A stretch of DNA of 64,000 bases from Paenibacillus lactis (GCF_017873605.1 NZ_JAGGKI010000016.1:62001-126000); one strand, 5' to 3'. Numbered from the stretch's first letter, positions 54,513-63,701 are shown. Notes: generated from the letters alone by a model not told the origin. Numbers and translations are program-made.

Positions 54513-55289
54513 CTAAACCGATCGAAACGAGATGCCCAGCGCTTGATAGGGCTCTGCCTCGTGATCCGGCAGCCGGCGGTCCGTGATGATCATGTGCACC
54601 TGCGACAGATCGGCAACCTGGGTAAAAGCCTGAACGCCGAATTTGCTGGCATCGGCCAAGACAATGGCCTGATCGGTCATGCCCATCATTTTATGCTTGA
54701 TTCTGGCCTGAAGCTCGTTGGATTCGCTGAGCCCCCGTTCCAAATGAACGCCTTTGCAGGAGAGAAACGCTTTATCCACGTAATACGCATCCAGCGACCG
54801 TTCCGCAAGCGGCCCTACAAATGACAGCGAACGATGGGCCAAAATGCCGCCGGTCGAGATGACCTGCACCTTCTCCTTGGCGCTAAGCTCAGCCGCCACC
54901 TTGATGGAGTTGGTCAGCACGGTCAGCGGGATATCCGGAATAATCCGGGCCATATACCACGCGGTCGAGCTCGCATCCAGCAGGATCCGGTCGTTCGGCG
55001 AAATCAAGGTTACCGCTTCCTCCGCGATCCGCTGCTTCTCCGCCGCATTCATAATTTCCCGTTCCGCGTACGGCACCTCCGGTTGCGACCGATGAATTTC
55101 CGGTTGATCCTTCACGCTGACCGCGCCCCCGTGCGAACGGCGCAGGCGTCCCGATTCCTCCAGCCGGTCCAAATCCCGGCGAATCGTCTCCTCCGTCACG
55201 CCGCATATCCGGCTAAGTTCCGCAACACGGATGCTTCCTCTCTCGTTGACCAACTGTACAATTTTCTCATATCGTTCAGCAACCAGCAT
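54513..55289 (-). CDS. DeoR/GlpR-family regulator of rhamnose genes
   Basis: Product of 258 residues from ATG 55289 (GAGGGCGG upstream). Winged helix MLVAERYEKIVQLVNERGSI ... CGVTEETIRRDLDRLEESG and a DeoRC sugar-phosphate sensor (VFSTGGILAHR-like VISTGGILAHRSLSF). It sits 20 bp after rhamnulokinase, matching the place of the rhamnose repressor (YulB/RhaR) in Bacillus. The likely signal is L-rhamnulose 1-phosphate. Confidence 0.9.
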   Translation of the reverse strand: MLVAERYEKIVQLVNERGSIRVAELSRICGVTEETIRRDLDRLEESGRLRRSHGGAVSVKDQPEIHRSQPEVPYAEREIMNAAEKQRIAEEAVTLISPNDRILLDASSTAWYMARIIPDIPLTVLTNSIKVAAELSAKEKVQVISTGGILAHRSLSFVGPLAERSLDAYYVDKAFLSCKGVHLERGLSESNELQARIKHKMMGMTDQAIVLADASKFGVQAFTQVADLSQVHMIITDRRLPDHEAEPYQALGISFRSV

Positions 55290-55308
55290 GAAACCGCCCT
55301 CATCCTTA

Positions 55309-56790
55309 CTATTGTTGTATTGTGTTCCCTCCGGTTCTTTGCTTGAACAAACCGTAGGCTTCTTCCCATAACGGGACATCCGCAGGCTCATATACGCGAA
55401 CCTCGAAGGAGTCTCTAATTACGGCACGAGCCTCCCAAATATCCGAAAGCTCGCCAAGCGAAATCCATTGCACCGCCATATTGCCGGCGGCGCTCCCTTC
55501 CGCAGGACCGGCCCATACCGGCTTGCCGATCGCATTCGCCGTCCACTGGCACAACGATTCGTTGTGAATGCCGCCGCCGACCATATGCAGCCCCTTGAAG
55601 GCTTGACCGGACAGCGCCTCGGTCAATTCCAGCACCTGCCGGTAACGCAGCGCCAAACTCTCCATAATGCATCGTACGATTGCGCCTGGGGTTTGCGGCG
55701 GCTTCTGGTTGGTTCGAGCCGCATATTCCCTGATCCGTTTCGGCATGTCTCCGGCCGGCAGAAACACCGGGTCGTCCGGATCGATAAAGCAGGCGAATGC
55801 AGGCTCCGCTTCTGCCATCATAACCAATTCGGAATACGAGTACAATACGCCCTCGAGCTCCCAAGAACGCTTCGCTTCCTGCAAAATCCACAGCCCCATG
55901 ATATTTTTGAGCAGGCGGAATGTGCCGTAGACGCCCCCTTCGTTCGTAAAGTTCAGCTCCCTTGCCCTTTCGGTCAGGACCGGTCTCTCAACCTCCGTCC
56001 CCATCAGGGACCAGGTTCCGCAGCTCAGATACGCGAAGGAACGTTCCAGCGCCGGAACGGCTGCGACGGCAGAGGCGGTATCATGCTCCGCAACCGCGTA
56101 GACCGGTATCGAAGGAAGCCCGAGCTCGCCGGTTACGGATTCGCGCAGCTTGCCGGCCATCGTCCCCGGCTGAAGCACGGATTGAAAGATGTTTGAAGGC
56201 AGGTGCAGCTTCCTGAGTAATTCGTCGTCCCATCCGCGGGCTACGGGATTATACAGCTGGGTCGTCGTGGCGTTCGTAAACTCGCTGACCATCTCTCCGG
56301 TAAGGAAATACCGGAGGAGATCGGGAATCATCAGGAAGCTGCCGGCTTCCTGAAGCAGAAATGGCCTTAACTGCTGAATGGAAACGAGCTGGTAAATGGA
56401 ATTGAACGGGAGAAATTGAATTCCTGTCCGGCTGAAGATCTCGGCAGGCGGGATTTCGCGGAACACCCGCTCCATGACCCCTTCCGTGGCCGGATCCCGA
56501 TAGTGGTAAGGGTTCATGAGCAGCTCGCCCCGGGCATCAAGGAGGCCGAAGTCGACCGCCCATGAATCGACGCCGATGCTGGCAGGCAGTTCCTGTTCCC
56601 CTTTTGCCCGGAGCAGTCCCTGCTTAATCTCGTGATAAAGCCTTAGAATATCCCACTGAAACCGGTCACCGACGCGAACCGGATCATTCGGAAACCGGTG
56701 GATCTCCTTCATTTCGATGGTCCGGCTATTCAGCCGCCCGAGCATCGCTCTGCCGCTGCTTGCTCCTAAGTCAAACGCAAGAACGCTCAC
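55309..56790 (-). CDS. rhaB: Rhamnulokinase
   Basis: FGGY kinase of 493 residues that phosphorylates L-rhamnulose at C1. Motifs: LAFDLGASSGRAMLGRL, IGVDSWAVDFGLLD, CGTWSLMGTEVERP and VGGGIHNESLCQW. Starts at GTG 56790 with AAGGAGG 10 nt upstream. Position beside rhaA and rhaEW makes this the true rhamnulokinase of the two paralogues in the window. Confidence 0.93.
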   Translation of the reverse strand: MSVLAFDLGASSGRAMLGRLNSRTIEMKEIHRFPNDPVRVGDRFQWDILRLYHEIKQGLLRAKGEQELPASIGVDSWAVDFGLLDARGELLMNPYHYRDPATEGVMERVFREIPPAEIFSRTGIQFLPFNSIYQLVSIQQLRPFLLQEAGSFLMIPDLLRYFLTGEMVSEFTNATTTQLYNPVARGWDDELLRKLHLPSNIFQSVLQPGTMAGKLRESVTGELGLPSIPVYAVAEHDTASAVAAVPALERSFAYLSCGTWSLMGTEVERPVLTERARELNFTNEGGVYGTFRLLKNIMGLWILQEAKRSWELEGVLYSYSELVMMAEAEPAFACFIDPDDPVFLPAGDMPKRIREYAARTNQKPPQTPGAIVRCIMESLALRYRQVLELTEALSGQAFKGLHMVGGGIHNESLCQWTANAIGKPVWAGPAEGSAAGNMAVQWISLGELSDIWEARAVIRDSFEVRVYEPADVPLWEEAYGLFKQRTGGNTIQQ

Positions 56791-56903
56791 CTATCCCAAG
56801 CCTCCTTCTGGTCCCGTTGTAGACTTTTTCTTGAGAACGCTATCACTATTTCGGTCCATAGCTGTTTAATTATACTGATTTCACTGCAGCATGCCGCATC
56901 CCT

Positions 56904-58160
56904 TTATCGCTTCAGCAGCACATCCTGCTCATAACGCTTGACTTCGGCAAGCCATTCCTCCCGAACAGGTACGCCCATCTTCTCGCAGTAATAATCCCAG
57001 ACGGCTCCGAACGGATACGATTTGAACTCTTCCATTAAAGCCAGGCGTGTGGTGTAATCGCCATCCAGCTCCGCCTGCTTCAGCTTCTCGGTCGGCTCCA
57101 GCTTTGCTCTCAGCAGCGCTTTGATCGTATTGCGCGTTCCGATCACCCAGGCAGCAATTCGATTGATGCTTCCATCGAAGAAATCCAAGCCGATATGCGT
57201 CGTTGGCAGCAAATGATTCCGCACGAGCTCTCTTCCAATCTCCAGCAGCTCGTCGTCCATAATGACGACATGATCGCTGTCCCAGCGCATCGGGCGGCTA
57301 ACATGAAGCAGAATGCCGTCCGTGAACAGCGCTAAAGATGACAGCTTCCCGGCGATTCCTTCCGTCGGGTGGAAATGGCCTGCATCCAGGCAGATCAGCT
57401 TGTTATTGCGCATTCCGTACCCCATGTAAAACTCATGGGATCCGACGACATACGCCTCTGAGCCGATACCGAACAGCTTGCTCTCCACCGCATCCAGATT
57501 CCAGGCCGGATTCAGCTCTTCGGCGAAAATCTCGTCCAGCGCATCCTTGAGCCGCTGTCTTGGAGCCATCCTATCAACCGGAACATCCTTGTAACCGTCC
57601 GGAACCCAGATGTTCGTGACGCAGGTCTGCCCCAGCTGCTCGCCGAAATAGGCGCCGATCCGCCGGGAAGCCTTGCAATGGTCAATCCAGAATTGACGGA
57701 TTTCCGGATCCGGGTGACTTAGCGTAAAGCCGTCCTTGGACTTGTCGTGGGAGAAGCACGTTGGGTTAAAGTCCAGACCGATGCCCTGTTCCTTCGCCCA
57801 ATCCACCCATTTTTGAAAATGTCTGGGCTCCAATTGATCCAAGTCAACGCTTTCATCCGTGTCCGCATAAATGGCGTGCAAATTGACCTTGTGCGTCCCC
57901 GGTATCATGGACATCGCCTTGGTCAGATCGGCCCGCAGCTCTTCCGGCGTGCTTGCGGCGCCCGGATACTCGCCCGTAACGGAGATGCCGCCCGACAATT
58001 CCTGGTCGCGGAACAAAAAGCCGCGCACATCGTCTCCCTGCCAGCAGTGAATGGATATTTTGATGTCCGAGAGCTCGGCAAGCGCCTGGTCCACATCGAT
58101 GCCGTGGGATGCGTACTGCTTCTTCGCCTCTTCATAATTCCGTGCAATATCCTGCCTCAT
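56904..58160 (-). CDS. rhaA: L-rhamnose isomerase
   Basis: Metal-dependent aldose-ketose isomerase of 418 residues, the usual length. Motifs: SIHCWQGDDVRGF, IGLDFNPTCFSHDKSKDGFT, LGIGSEAYVVGSHEFYMGYG and LDAGHFHPTEGIAGKLSS, all conserved in RhaA. Good GGGAGGT ribosome site. Between rhaEW and rhaB. Confidence 0.96.
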   Translation of the reverse strand: MRQDIARNYEEAKKQYASHGIDVDQALAELSDIKISIHCWQGDDVRGFLFRDQELSGGISVTGEYPGAASTPEELRADLTKAMSMIPGTHKVNLHAIYADTDESVDLDQLEPRHFQKWVDWAKEQGIGLDFNPTCFSHDKSKDGFTLSHPDPEIRQFWIDHCKASRRIGAYFGEQLGQTCVTNIWVPDGYKDVPVDRMAPRQRLKDALDEIFAEELNPAWNLDAVESKLFGIGSEAYVVGSHEFYMGYGMRNNKLICLDAGHFHPTEGIAGKLSSLALFTDGILLHVSRPMRWDSDHVVIMDDELLEIGRELVRNHLLPTTHIGLDFFDGSINRIAAWVIGTRNTIKALLRAKLEPTEKLKQAELDGDYTTRLALMEEFKSYPFGAVWDYYCEKMGVPVREEWLAEVKRYEQDVLLKR

Positions 58161-58285
58161 CTTGGTACCTCCCGCCTCATAAAAAGATAAGGTCAGCAGG
58201 GGACAAGCCCCTGCTTCCTTTCATGGCCGTGCCTGAACGGCCTGGATGCTTCACCAAGGAGTCCAGCTTGTTGCCTTCTGTCTGA

Positions 58286-60355
58286 TCAGCGAGTAAATGC
58301 GGCAGGAACCCCGCCATCGATCGTCAGCATGCATCCGGTAGTCTTTAAGGATTTCGACGAAGCGAAGAAGGCGATGCCTTCAGCGATGTCCTGCGGATAA
58401 ATATTAACCAGCAGCGTGGTGCGCTTGCGGTAATGCTCCTCGAGCTGATCCGGCTCGATGCCGTAAGCGGCCGCCCGCTCGTTTCTCCAGTTCGAGTTCC
58501 AGATCGCCGAGCCCTGCAGGATGGCATCCGGCAAAATGGTATTTACCCGGATGCCGTACTCTCCGCCCTCGGCCGCGATGCAGCGTGCCAAGTGCGCCTC
58601 CAGCGCTTTCGCGGAGCTGTAGGCAGTCACGTTCTTGCCGGCATAGATGGAGTTCTTGGAGCCGATGAACACCATGCTGCCTCCGATGCCTTGTACCTTC
58701 ATAAGCTTGAAGGCCTCTCTGGCTACGAGGAAATATCCGGTCCCAAGTACATTCATATTCAGGTTCCATTCCTTCAACGACGTCTCATCGAGCGGACTTG
58801 ATGTCGCAAGACCTGCATTGTTCACGATGATATCCACACCGCCGTACGTCAAGGAAGTTTCATGATAGGCCTGCTGCACCGCGGATTCGTCGGTTACGTC
58901 CATTTTTACGGCAATGGCACGGCCATCGCCGTATGCCGCATTAATCTCTTCCGCAACCTTCTGCGCGCCTTCCAGATTCAAATCGGCCAGCACGACATGC
59001 GCCCCCTCGGCGACGAGCCTGCGAGCCGCTGCGCTGCCGATGCCGCCGGCACCGCCGGTAATGAATGCCACTTGCCGGGAGAATTCCGCCTCGGCCGGAG
59101 CAAGGGTCAGCTTGTAAAGCTCCAGCGGCCAATATTCCACGTTGTAGGATTCATTTTCGCTCAGGGAGACGAATTCACCCAGCGCTGTCGCCCCGCGCAT
59201 CACCGCAATGGCACGGTGGTAAAGCGCGCCGCTGACCTGGGACATCGCCCAGCTCTTGCCGGTATTAATCATGCCGAGCCCCGGGATGAGGATAACGCGT
59301 GGGGCGGCTTCGAACATGACGTCCCCTTCGTGCCGGTTCCGTTCAAAATAAGCCTGATACTGCTCCTTGTACGCCGCAATTCCAGCTACAAGCTTCTCTT
59401 GCAGCCCTTGGGCGTCATCCGCATCCGGCGTCCAATCGATAAAGAGCGGAACCACCTTCGTATGAACCAGATGATCGGGACAAGCTGCACCGACCTGAGA
59501 CAGCTTCGGCGAATCGCTGCCGCATACGAAATCCAGCACATCATCCTGGTCGTCGAAGGTCAGGATCATCTTCTTGCTGTCGCTCACCGCGCCGCGAATA
59601 GCTGGCATGATCTCGCCGGCAATGCGTCTGCGGACGTCCTGAGGCAGAGGAGCAAACTTCCGTCCGCCGAACAGCTTGCTGTCATCGATCCGCGCCTCGA
59701 TATACGCCTCCGCCTCGCTTATAATCCGTATTGTTTGGGCGTAGCATGCTTCGGATGTATCTCCCCAGGTAACGAGGCCGTGCTTCTCCATCAATACGAG
59801 CTCGGCTTTCGGATTGGCGAGCACGCCCTCGGCAATCATCTTGGAGAGGGTGAAGCCAGGACGTACATACGGCACCCACACAAACCGGTCTCCGAAAATT
59901 TCCTGCGCGATTTCTTTGCCGTTATGTGCGCAGCACAAGCTGATAATGGCGTCCGGATGGGTATGATCCACATGCGGAAACGGAAGGAAAGCATGCAGCA
60001 GCGTTTCGATGGAAGGCCGAGGGTCCTTGGCATCGACCATGCAGTGACCAAGATATGCGACCATTTCTTCATCCGTCATCGACTCGCGTTCAAACAGCGG
60101 CCGGATGTCTTCCATTCGCAGACCTGTGAAATTGCCCGCTTTCATCGTGGCAAGGTCGGAACCGCTTCCCTTGACATACATAACTTCAACGTCTTTGCCG
60201 CGGAAATCCTTAATCGTTGTTTTGCTTGACGTGTTACCACCGCCCCAATTACAGACACGGCGGTCGGCGCCGATCAGATTCGAGCGGTAAACAAGCTCCT
60301 CACGCGTATTCTGCGCCTGCTGCGCCTTCGAATGTTCCCATAAGCTCTGTACCAT
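58286..60355 (-). CDS. rhaEW: Bifunctional rhamnulose-1-P aldolase/lactaldehyde dehydrogenase
   Basis: Two-domain enzyme of 689 residues. The N-terminal class II aldolase (about 1-420) has VCNWGGGNTSSK and the Zn motif HTHPDAI (VDHTHPDAIISL). The C-terminal SDR (about 430-689) has FITGGAGGIGSAAA, NNAGLA and YSSAKALEAH. The first splits L-rhamnulose 1-phosphate; the second oxidises L-lactaldehyde to L-lactate. Same domain order as Bacillus YuxG/RhaEW. First gene of the operon, with a strong GGAGGGG site. Confidence 0.94.
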   Translation of the reverse strand: MVQSLWEHSKAQQAQNTREELVYRSNLIGADRRVCNWGGGNTSSKTTIKDFRGKDVEVMYVKGSGSDLATMKAGNFTGLRMEDIRPLFERESMTDEEMVAYLGHCMVDAKDPRPSIETLLHAFLPFPHVDHTHPDAIISLCCAHNGKEIAQEIFGDRFVWVPYVRPGFTLSKMIAEGVLANPKAELVLMEKHGLVTWGDTSEACYAQTIRIISEAEAYIEARIDDSKLFGGRKFAPLPQDVRRRIAGEIMPAIRGAVSDSKKMILTFDDQDDVLDFVCGSDSPKLSQVGAACPDHLVHTKVVPLFIDWTPDADDAQGLQEKLVAGIAAYKEQYQAYFERNRHEGDVMFEAAPRVILIPGLGMINTGKSWAMSQVSGALYHRAIAVMRGATALGEFVSLSENESYNVEYWPLELYKLTLAPAEAEFSRQVAFITGGAGGIGSAAARRLVAEGAHVVLADLNLEGAQKVAEEINAAYGDGRAIAVKMDVTDESAVQQAYHETSLTYGGVDIIVNNAGLATSSPLDETSLKEWNLNMNVLGTGYFLVAREAFKLMKVQGIGGSMVFIGSKNSIYAGKNVTAYSSAKALEAHLARCIAAEGGEYGIRVNTILPDAILQGSAIWNSNWRNERAAAYGIEPDQLEEHYRKRTTLLVNIYPQDIAEGIAFFASSKSLKTTGCMLTIDGGVPAAFTR

Positions 60356-60701
60356 GAAAACTTCCCCTCCGATTCATGTCTTCGATTGCTTTGTATTTGC
60401 CCTCATCTTATCATGTTTGTTTGTTTTTGAATAGTTTGTTTTCAAAAATAAACAAAGATTCTTGTTTTGTTTTTTTGTGAAATTTTCTGAAAAAGCAATA
60501 AACCCAAATCCACACCTGCCTAATCCACCTGCCCCCTAAGTCAACATTCAGCACCCATTCAAAAATCAATCCGAATATGCGGAACAGCCGCTTTATAAAA
60601 AGACGCAACTTATAAAAACGGAGCTTTAAAAAAAATAGAAAAAGCTGCCCGCACGCATCCTTTATGCGCACAGACAGCTCTTCGTCGGGCCGATTCGATT
60701 C
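60356..60701. promoter_or_regulatory. rhaEW upstream region with TTTGTTT operator cluster
   Basis: Between 60415 and 60477 the word TTTGTTT or its complement occurs repeatedly, including TTTGTTTTTGAA facing TTCAAAAATAAACAAA. DeoR-family proteins often bind such repeats, so the regulator at 54513-55289 is the likely ligand. A TAAGAT -10-like box lies near 60403-60412. The rest (60480-60701) shows no gene. Confidence 0.5.
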
Positions 60702-61058
60702 TTATTTATCCTGCCCCGCCGCCGCAGCTGCAGCAGCTTGGTCCGCCTTCTCGATCCCCTCCAGCAAAGCGTCCCGGAAGGCAATTTCCTCATCATTGAT
60801 ATAGCCCGTAAAGACGACTTCGGAAATATCCTTATGGTTAAAAAAGATATTGGAATCCTTCGTCAGATTGCCATGCGGGTAGAAGCAGGCAACATAATCC
60901 CAACGCTTCAGCGTCTTCGAGTCGTTCTGCATTCTTCCGTAAATCATCAGCGTCTGATCCCAATCTTTGAATTTGACAACCGATCCGATCGGAAGCAAAT
61001 GTTTCTCTCCTTGCCCCTGATGCTCTTGATTCATTCGCTGATCCATTTGCGTTTCCAT
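60702..61058 (-). CDS. DUF4176 protein, type VII secretion-associated
   Basis: Product of 118 residues from ATG 61058, preferred over ATG 61064 because AAGGG then has 9 nt spacing. The DUF4176 pattern is clear: LPIGSVVKFKDWDQTLMIYG, RWDYVACFYPHGN, and IFFNHKDISEVVFTGY. The tail is Ala-rich. DUF4176 genes usually lie among WXG100/type VII secretion genes in Bacillota; the molecular role is not established. Third gene of the module, overlapping the end of the small membrane-protein gene region. Confidence 0.83.
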   Translation of the reverse strand: METQMDQRMNQEHQGQGEKHLLPIGSVVKFKDWDQTLMIYGRMQNDSKTLKRWDYVACFYPHGNLTKDSNIFFNHKDISEVVFTGYINDEEIAFRDALLEGIEKADQAAAAAAAGQDK

Positions 61059-61063
61059 GATCA

Positions 61064-61264
61064 TCAACCCTTCATTAATCTACTGCCTATTTTATATACG
61101 ACAAATACGACAAGAGGAACTCCTAGGAGATAGGAAATACAGATTACGGCTTTCTCTGCTGCCGCATAATCGGTCTCGAGCAGGTTCGGAATCACCGTGC
61201 CCAATATGCCGACAATGGCAATGACGATCATTATGTATTTAAAACGCTGCTGTTTACCGCTCAT
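61064..61264 (-). CDS. Small two-helix membrane protein, possible immunity protein
   Basis: Product of 66 residues with two membrane helices, about 10-27 (IMIVIAIVGILGTVIP) and 38-58 (AVICISYLLGVPLVVFVVY), joined by a short acidic loop, and a basic tail. No family recognised. GGGAGGAG site at good spacing. It starts 17 bp after the WXG100-domain gene and ends where the DUF4176 gene starts, so the three are one transcript. Position and form fit an immunity protein to a membrane-acting toxin, but this is inference. Confidence 0.72.
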   Translation of the reverse strand: MSGKQQRFKYIMIVIAIVGILGTVIPNLLETDYAAAEKAVICISYLLGVPLVVFVVYKIGSRLMKG

Positions 61265-61281
61265 TGTACGGCACTCCTCCC

Positions 61282-62166
61282 TTACTTGACGGATATGGAA
61301 CCCCCGACTCCGACGAGGCTGGCTCCCGGACCCAGCGGTATATGGAATTTCAAGCCGCTTTTCCCGACCTCTGCCGACGCTCCGACCGTACCGAGCGAAG
61401 CGGACCCGCCGATATGGAGCTCTCTGTCCGTGAAAGGCAGCGGAATTTTGAACCCGCCTTCGTATTTGTTCAGCGTTGCTTCGGCACCTAGACTCAGCGT
61501 GCCGTCCTTCACCGATGCCTCCAGCTCGCCCTTCACCAGGCTGACGGAGCCTTGCACGTAATCGTTCTCATAACCGGCTTCCACCACGGCGCCGCTGGCA
61601 CTTGCGCCTTCGGTTAAATTCGCGCTTGCGCTGCCGGTAATCGCTTTGGTATACAGACCATTCTCTTCATTTTTAACGACGCTGCCTTCCGCCTCTACGC
61701 CTTTGAGCGCCTTATCCAGTAAGTCCTCTGCACTGGCAGTCTGGACGCCTGCCGGTTTGCTGTTCGCAGCTGCCGTCATGCCGAGAGCTCCAGATCCTGC
61801 CGATCCCGCTAACGCTGCGGCCCCGGCTGCCCCTGCTGTGCCTGCCAGGATTCCTGCTCCAACTCCTCCAGCAGGAACAGCTCCCGCTCCGTTGATCATT
61901 TCGTCCGTTGTCCGGAACTTCACCGAGATTTGCTTCAGATCCGAAGAGATCGTCTGAAGGCATTCGAGATATTTATTCATGGTAGCTCTAGCCTGTTGAT
62001 AATCCCCGTAGAACCGTTCCCGGGTCATTCCTTCCCACTGGCTCTCCATCTCAAGAATGCTTCGCGATAGACGATCGACAATCTCCCGACTCTGTTGTCC
62101 GGACTGCGCGAACTGGGTTGAGACCTGCTCCAGCTGTTCGGGTGTAATCAAAATTCGATTGGACAT
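61282..62166 (-). CDS. WXG100-domain protein with glycine-zipper and beta-rich C-terminus
   Basis: Predicted type VII secretion substrate of 294 residues from ATG 62166. Residues 1-88 form a WXG100 helical hairpin with the turn QWEGM at 43-47. Residues 92-130 are a Gly/Ala zipper (GAGAVPAGGVGAGILAGTAG onward) able to insert into membranes. Residues 170-294 are beta-rich with alternating Gly/Ser/Ala and Val pattern (GSVSLVKGELEASVKDG; GGSASLGTVGASAEVGK). No recognised enzyme domain. Followed by a small membrane protein and DUF4176. A membrane-active toxin or a surface structural protein are both possible. Confidence 0.78.
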   Translation of the reverse strand: MSNRILITPEQLEQVSTQFAQSGQQSREIVDRLSRSILEMESQWEGMTRERFYGDYQQARATMNKYLECLQTISSDLKQISVKFRTTDEMINGAGAVPAGGVGAGILAGTAGAAGAAALAGSAGSGALGMTAAANSKPAGVQTASAEDLLDKALKGVEAEGSVVKNEENGLYTKAITGSASANLTEGASASGAVVEAGYENDYVQGSVSLVKGELEASVKDGTLSLGAEATLNKYEGGFKIPLPFTDRELHIGGSASLGTVGASAEVGKSGLKFHIPLGPGASLVGVGGSISVK

Positions 62167-62299
62167 AAACGATATAACGCCCCTTCTGTCTGTCATTTCA
62201 TTCAAGTTTGGTGTTCCTATTCTACCGGCATGATTGGAACCCGCGGGATACCCCCATCAACCATTAACCGATTCCCCAAACGATTAACCACATTTTTCA

Positions 62300-62328
62300 A
62301 TTTTAGTCTGAAATCAGGGGATGGGCAA
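62300..62328 (-). promoter_or_regulatory. Promoter of the WXG100 module
   Basis: On the minus strand TTGCCC (62323-62328) and TAAAAT (62300-62305) with exactly 17 nt spacing. Start of transcription near 62293 gives a leader of about 127 nt, which contains a repeated GGTTAATSG word. Confidence 0.55.
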
Positions 62329-62696
62329 TAAAACAAAGGGGCCAATTATACCATTTTCAAATCTAGGAAACTCGGTCCTAGCCGCTAGGGCCTCCTTCTG
62401 CTATTCCCCTACGCATGTCCTTAATCCTATGCGAAAAATCGTGCCCTAGGAAAGGTTCTCTGCTAACTGCCTATGACGTTACAGCCTCAAGTCCTAGGAT
62501 GTGATGTGGCCCGGGTACATCCTGCTATTGCTTGTGCGTTAGAGCCTGCCGGTTTAGTTGATCAAGGAGCTCCCCATCCAAAGTCGGGGATGAAATCCGC
62601 CCTGCGAACGGCAGAACATCCCTCTCCGGACGGTTAAAGAACAGGTCTCTTCTCTTGTAAATTTGAGAAAGTCTAATGGAGAGGGTGTTGCTGAAC
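62329..62696. other. Intergenic region, no gene seen
   Basis: Contains scattered CCTAGG/CTAGGA words around 62370-62500, including CTAGGA...TCCTAG spaced by 7 nt, but no clear terminator, promoter or coding frame. Confidence 0.4.
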
Positions 62697-63587
62697 ATGA
62701 ATCAAAGGATTCAAGAAGGGCCGACGCATATTGCAGATATTTTTAAACAGGAAAAATCGTTGATCGTCGCAGGACTGCTCGGATTTCTGCTGGCGGGGAT
62801 ATGCGGGATCTGGGTACTGATATACGGGGGACCGGTCGCACCGGAGGGGAATATTGGAAAAGCATTCTCGTTTAATGCCGCGCTCGGGATATTTCTGTTC
62901 TCGACCGCAGCGATCCTCCCTTTCTCGGGTATGGGAACCAGGTCCAAGGCTTGGTTTCGCTGGAGTTATATTGTGCTCGCGCTGTATTCCTATTTCGCGG
63001 AAACCGTTCAAAACTTCAGGGGCGTCGATCCCCGGTTCGTTCGGAACGGGACGGTCTTCGATGAGGCCGTTTCCAATATATTCGTACTGGTTGCGCTGCT
63101 GCTTGTCCTCTTTTATGTCATCATCGCCGTTCAATATTTTCGCAGACGGGTGCTCAACGCCAATCCGGAAATCGTGCTCGGCATACGCTATGCCATGATC
63201 GCCGTCATCATCTCGTTTGCTGCAGGAATCTGGATCTCCGTCAACACCGGACGCTTCACCGGAGCAGGCGGCAATATTATCTGGCTCCACGGATTCGGGT
63301 TTCACGCCCTGCAGGTCGTTCCGTTTGCAGCATGGCTGTCCATGATTACACTCAATCCGGCATCAAGGCTCATCGTTATCCATCTGACCGGAATTTCCTA
63401 CCTGCTCGGCCTCATGGCAATCGGATGGCAAACGCTTCTCGGTTACACGCTGTTCGAGTGGTCGGCACTTCCCATTGGGGCAGCATTCTTCTTCCTGGTA
63501 GCATTCATTCTTTCGGCCTGGATGGTAGGCCAAGCTTATGTACAGCACGCCAATCAACGAATCAACCGTTCATCGCATGGCCGGTGA
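62697..63587 (+). CDS. Polytopic membrane protein, unknown
   Basis: Product of 296 residues from ATG 62697, with GGAGAGGG about 10 nt upstream. Eight or so hydrophobic helices, starting SLIVAGLLGFLLAGICGIWV, and a short basic C-tail. No family recognised. A conserved-looking WLHGFGFHALQVVPFAAW segment with two His in the membrane could bind haem or metal. Followed by a terminator. Confidence 0.8.
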   Translation: MNQRIQEGPTHIADIFKQEKSLIVAGLLGFLLAGICGIWVLIYGGPVAPEGNIGKAFSFNAALGIFLFSTAAILPFSGMGTRSKAWFRWSYIVLALYSYFAETVQNFRGVDPRFVRNGTVFDEAVSNIFVLVALLLVLFYVIIAVQYFRRRVLNANPEIVLGIRYAMIAVIISFAAGIWISVNTGRFTGAGGNIIWLHGFGFHALQVVPFAAWLSMITLNPASRLIVIHLTGISYLLGLMAIGWQTLLGYTLFEWSALPIGAAFFFLVAFILSAWMVGQAYVQHANQRINRSSHGR

Positions 63588-63607
63588 TCTTTCGCCGGGA
63601 TACGAAA

Positions 63608-63642
63608 GAAGACAGGGCAAGCCGCGCTTACGCCCCGTCTTC
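63608..63642 (+). terminator. Terminator after the membrane protein gene
   Basis: Arms GAAGACAGGGC / GCCCCGTCTTC with one mismatch and a 13-nt loop. T-tracts are short on both sides, so it may serve both converging genes. Confidence 0.6.
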
Positions 63643-63701
63643 TTCCATCTCCGTTGTTTAGGAGATCATTATTTTTCCAACCGAACTCCTGCTGCAGCCT
63701 G

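Noticed and set aside
58862..60229. A 455-codon open frame on the plus strand
   Set aside because: Antisense shadow of rhaEW; no family resemblance.
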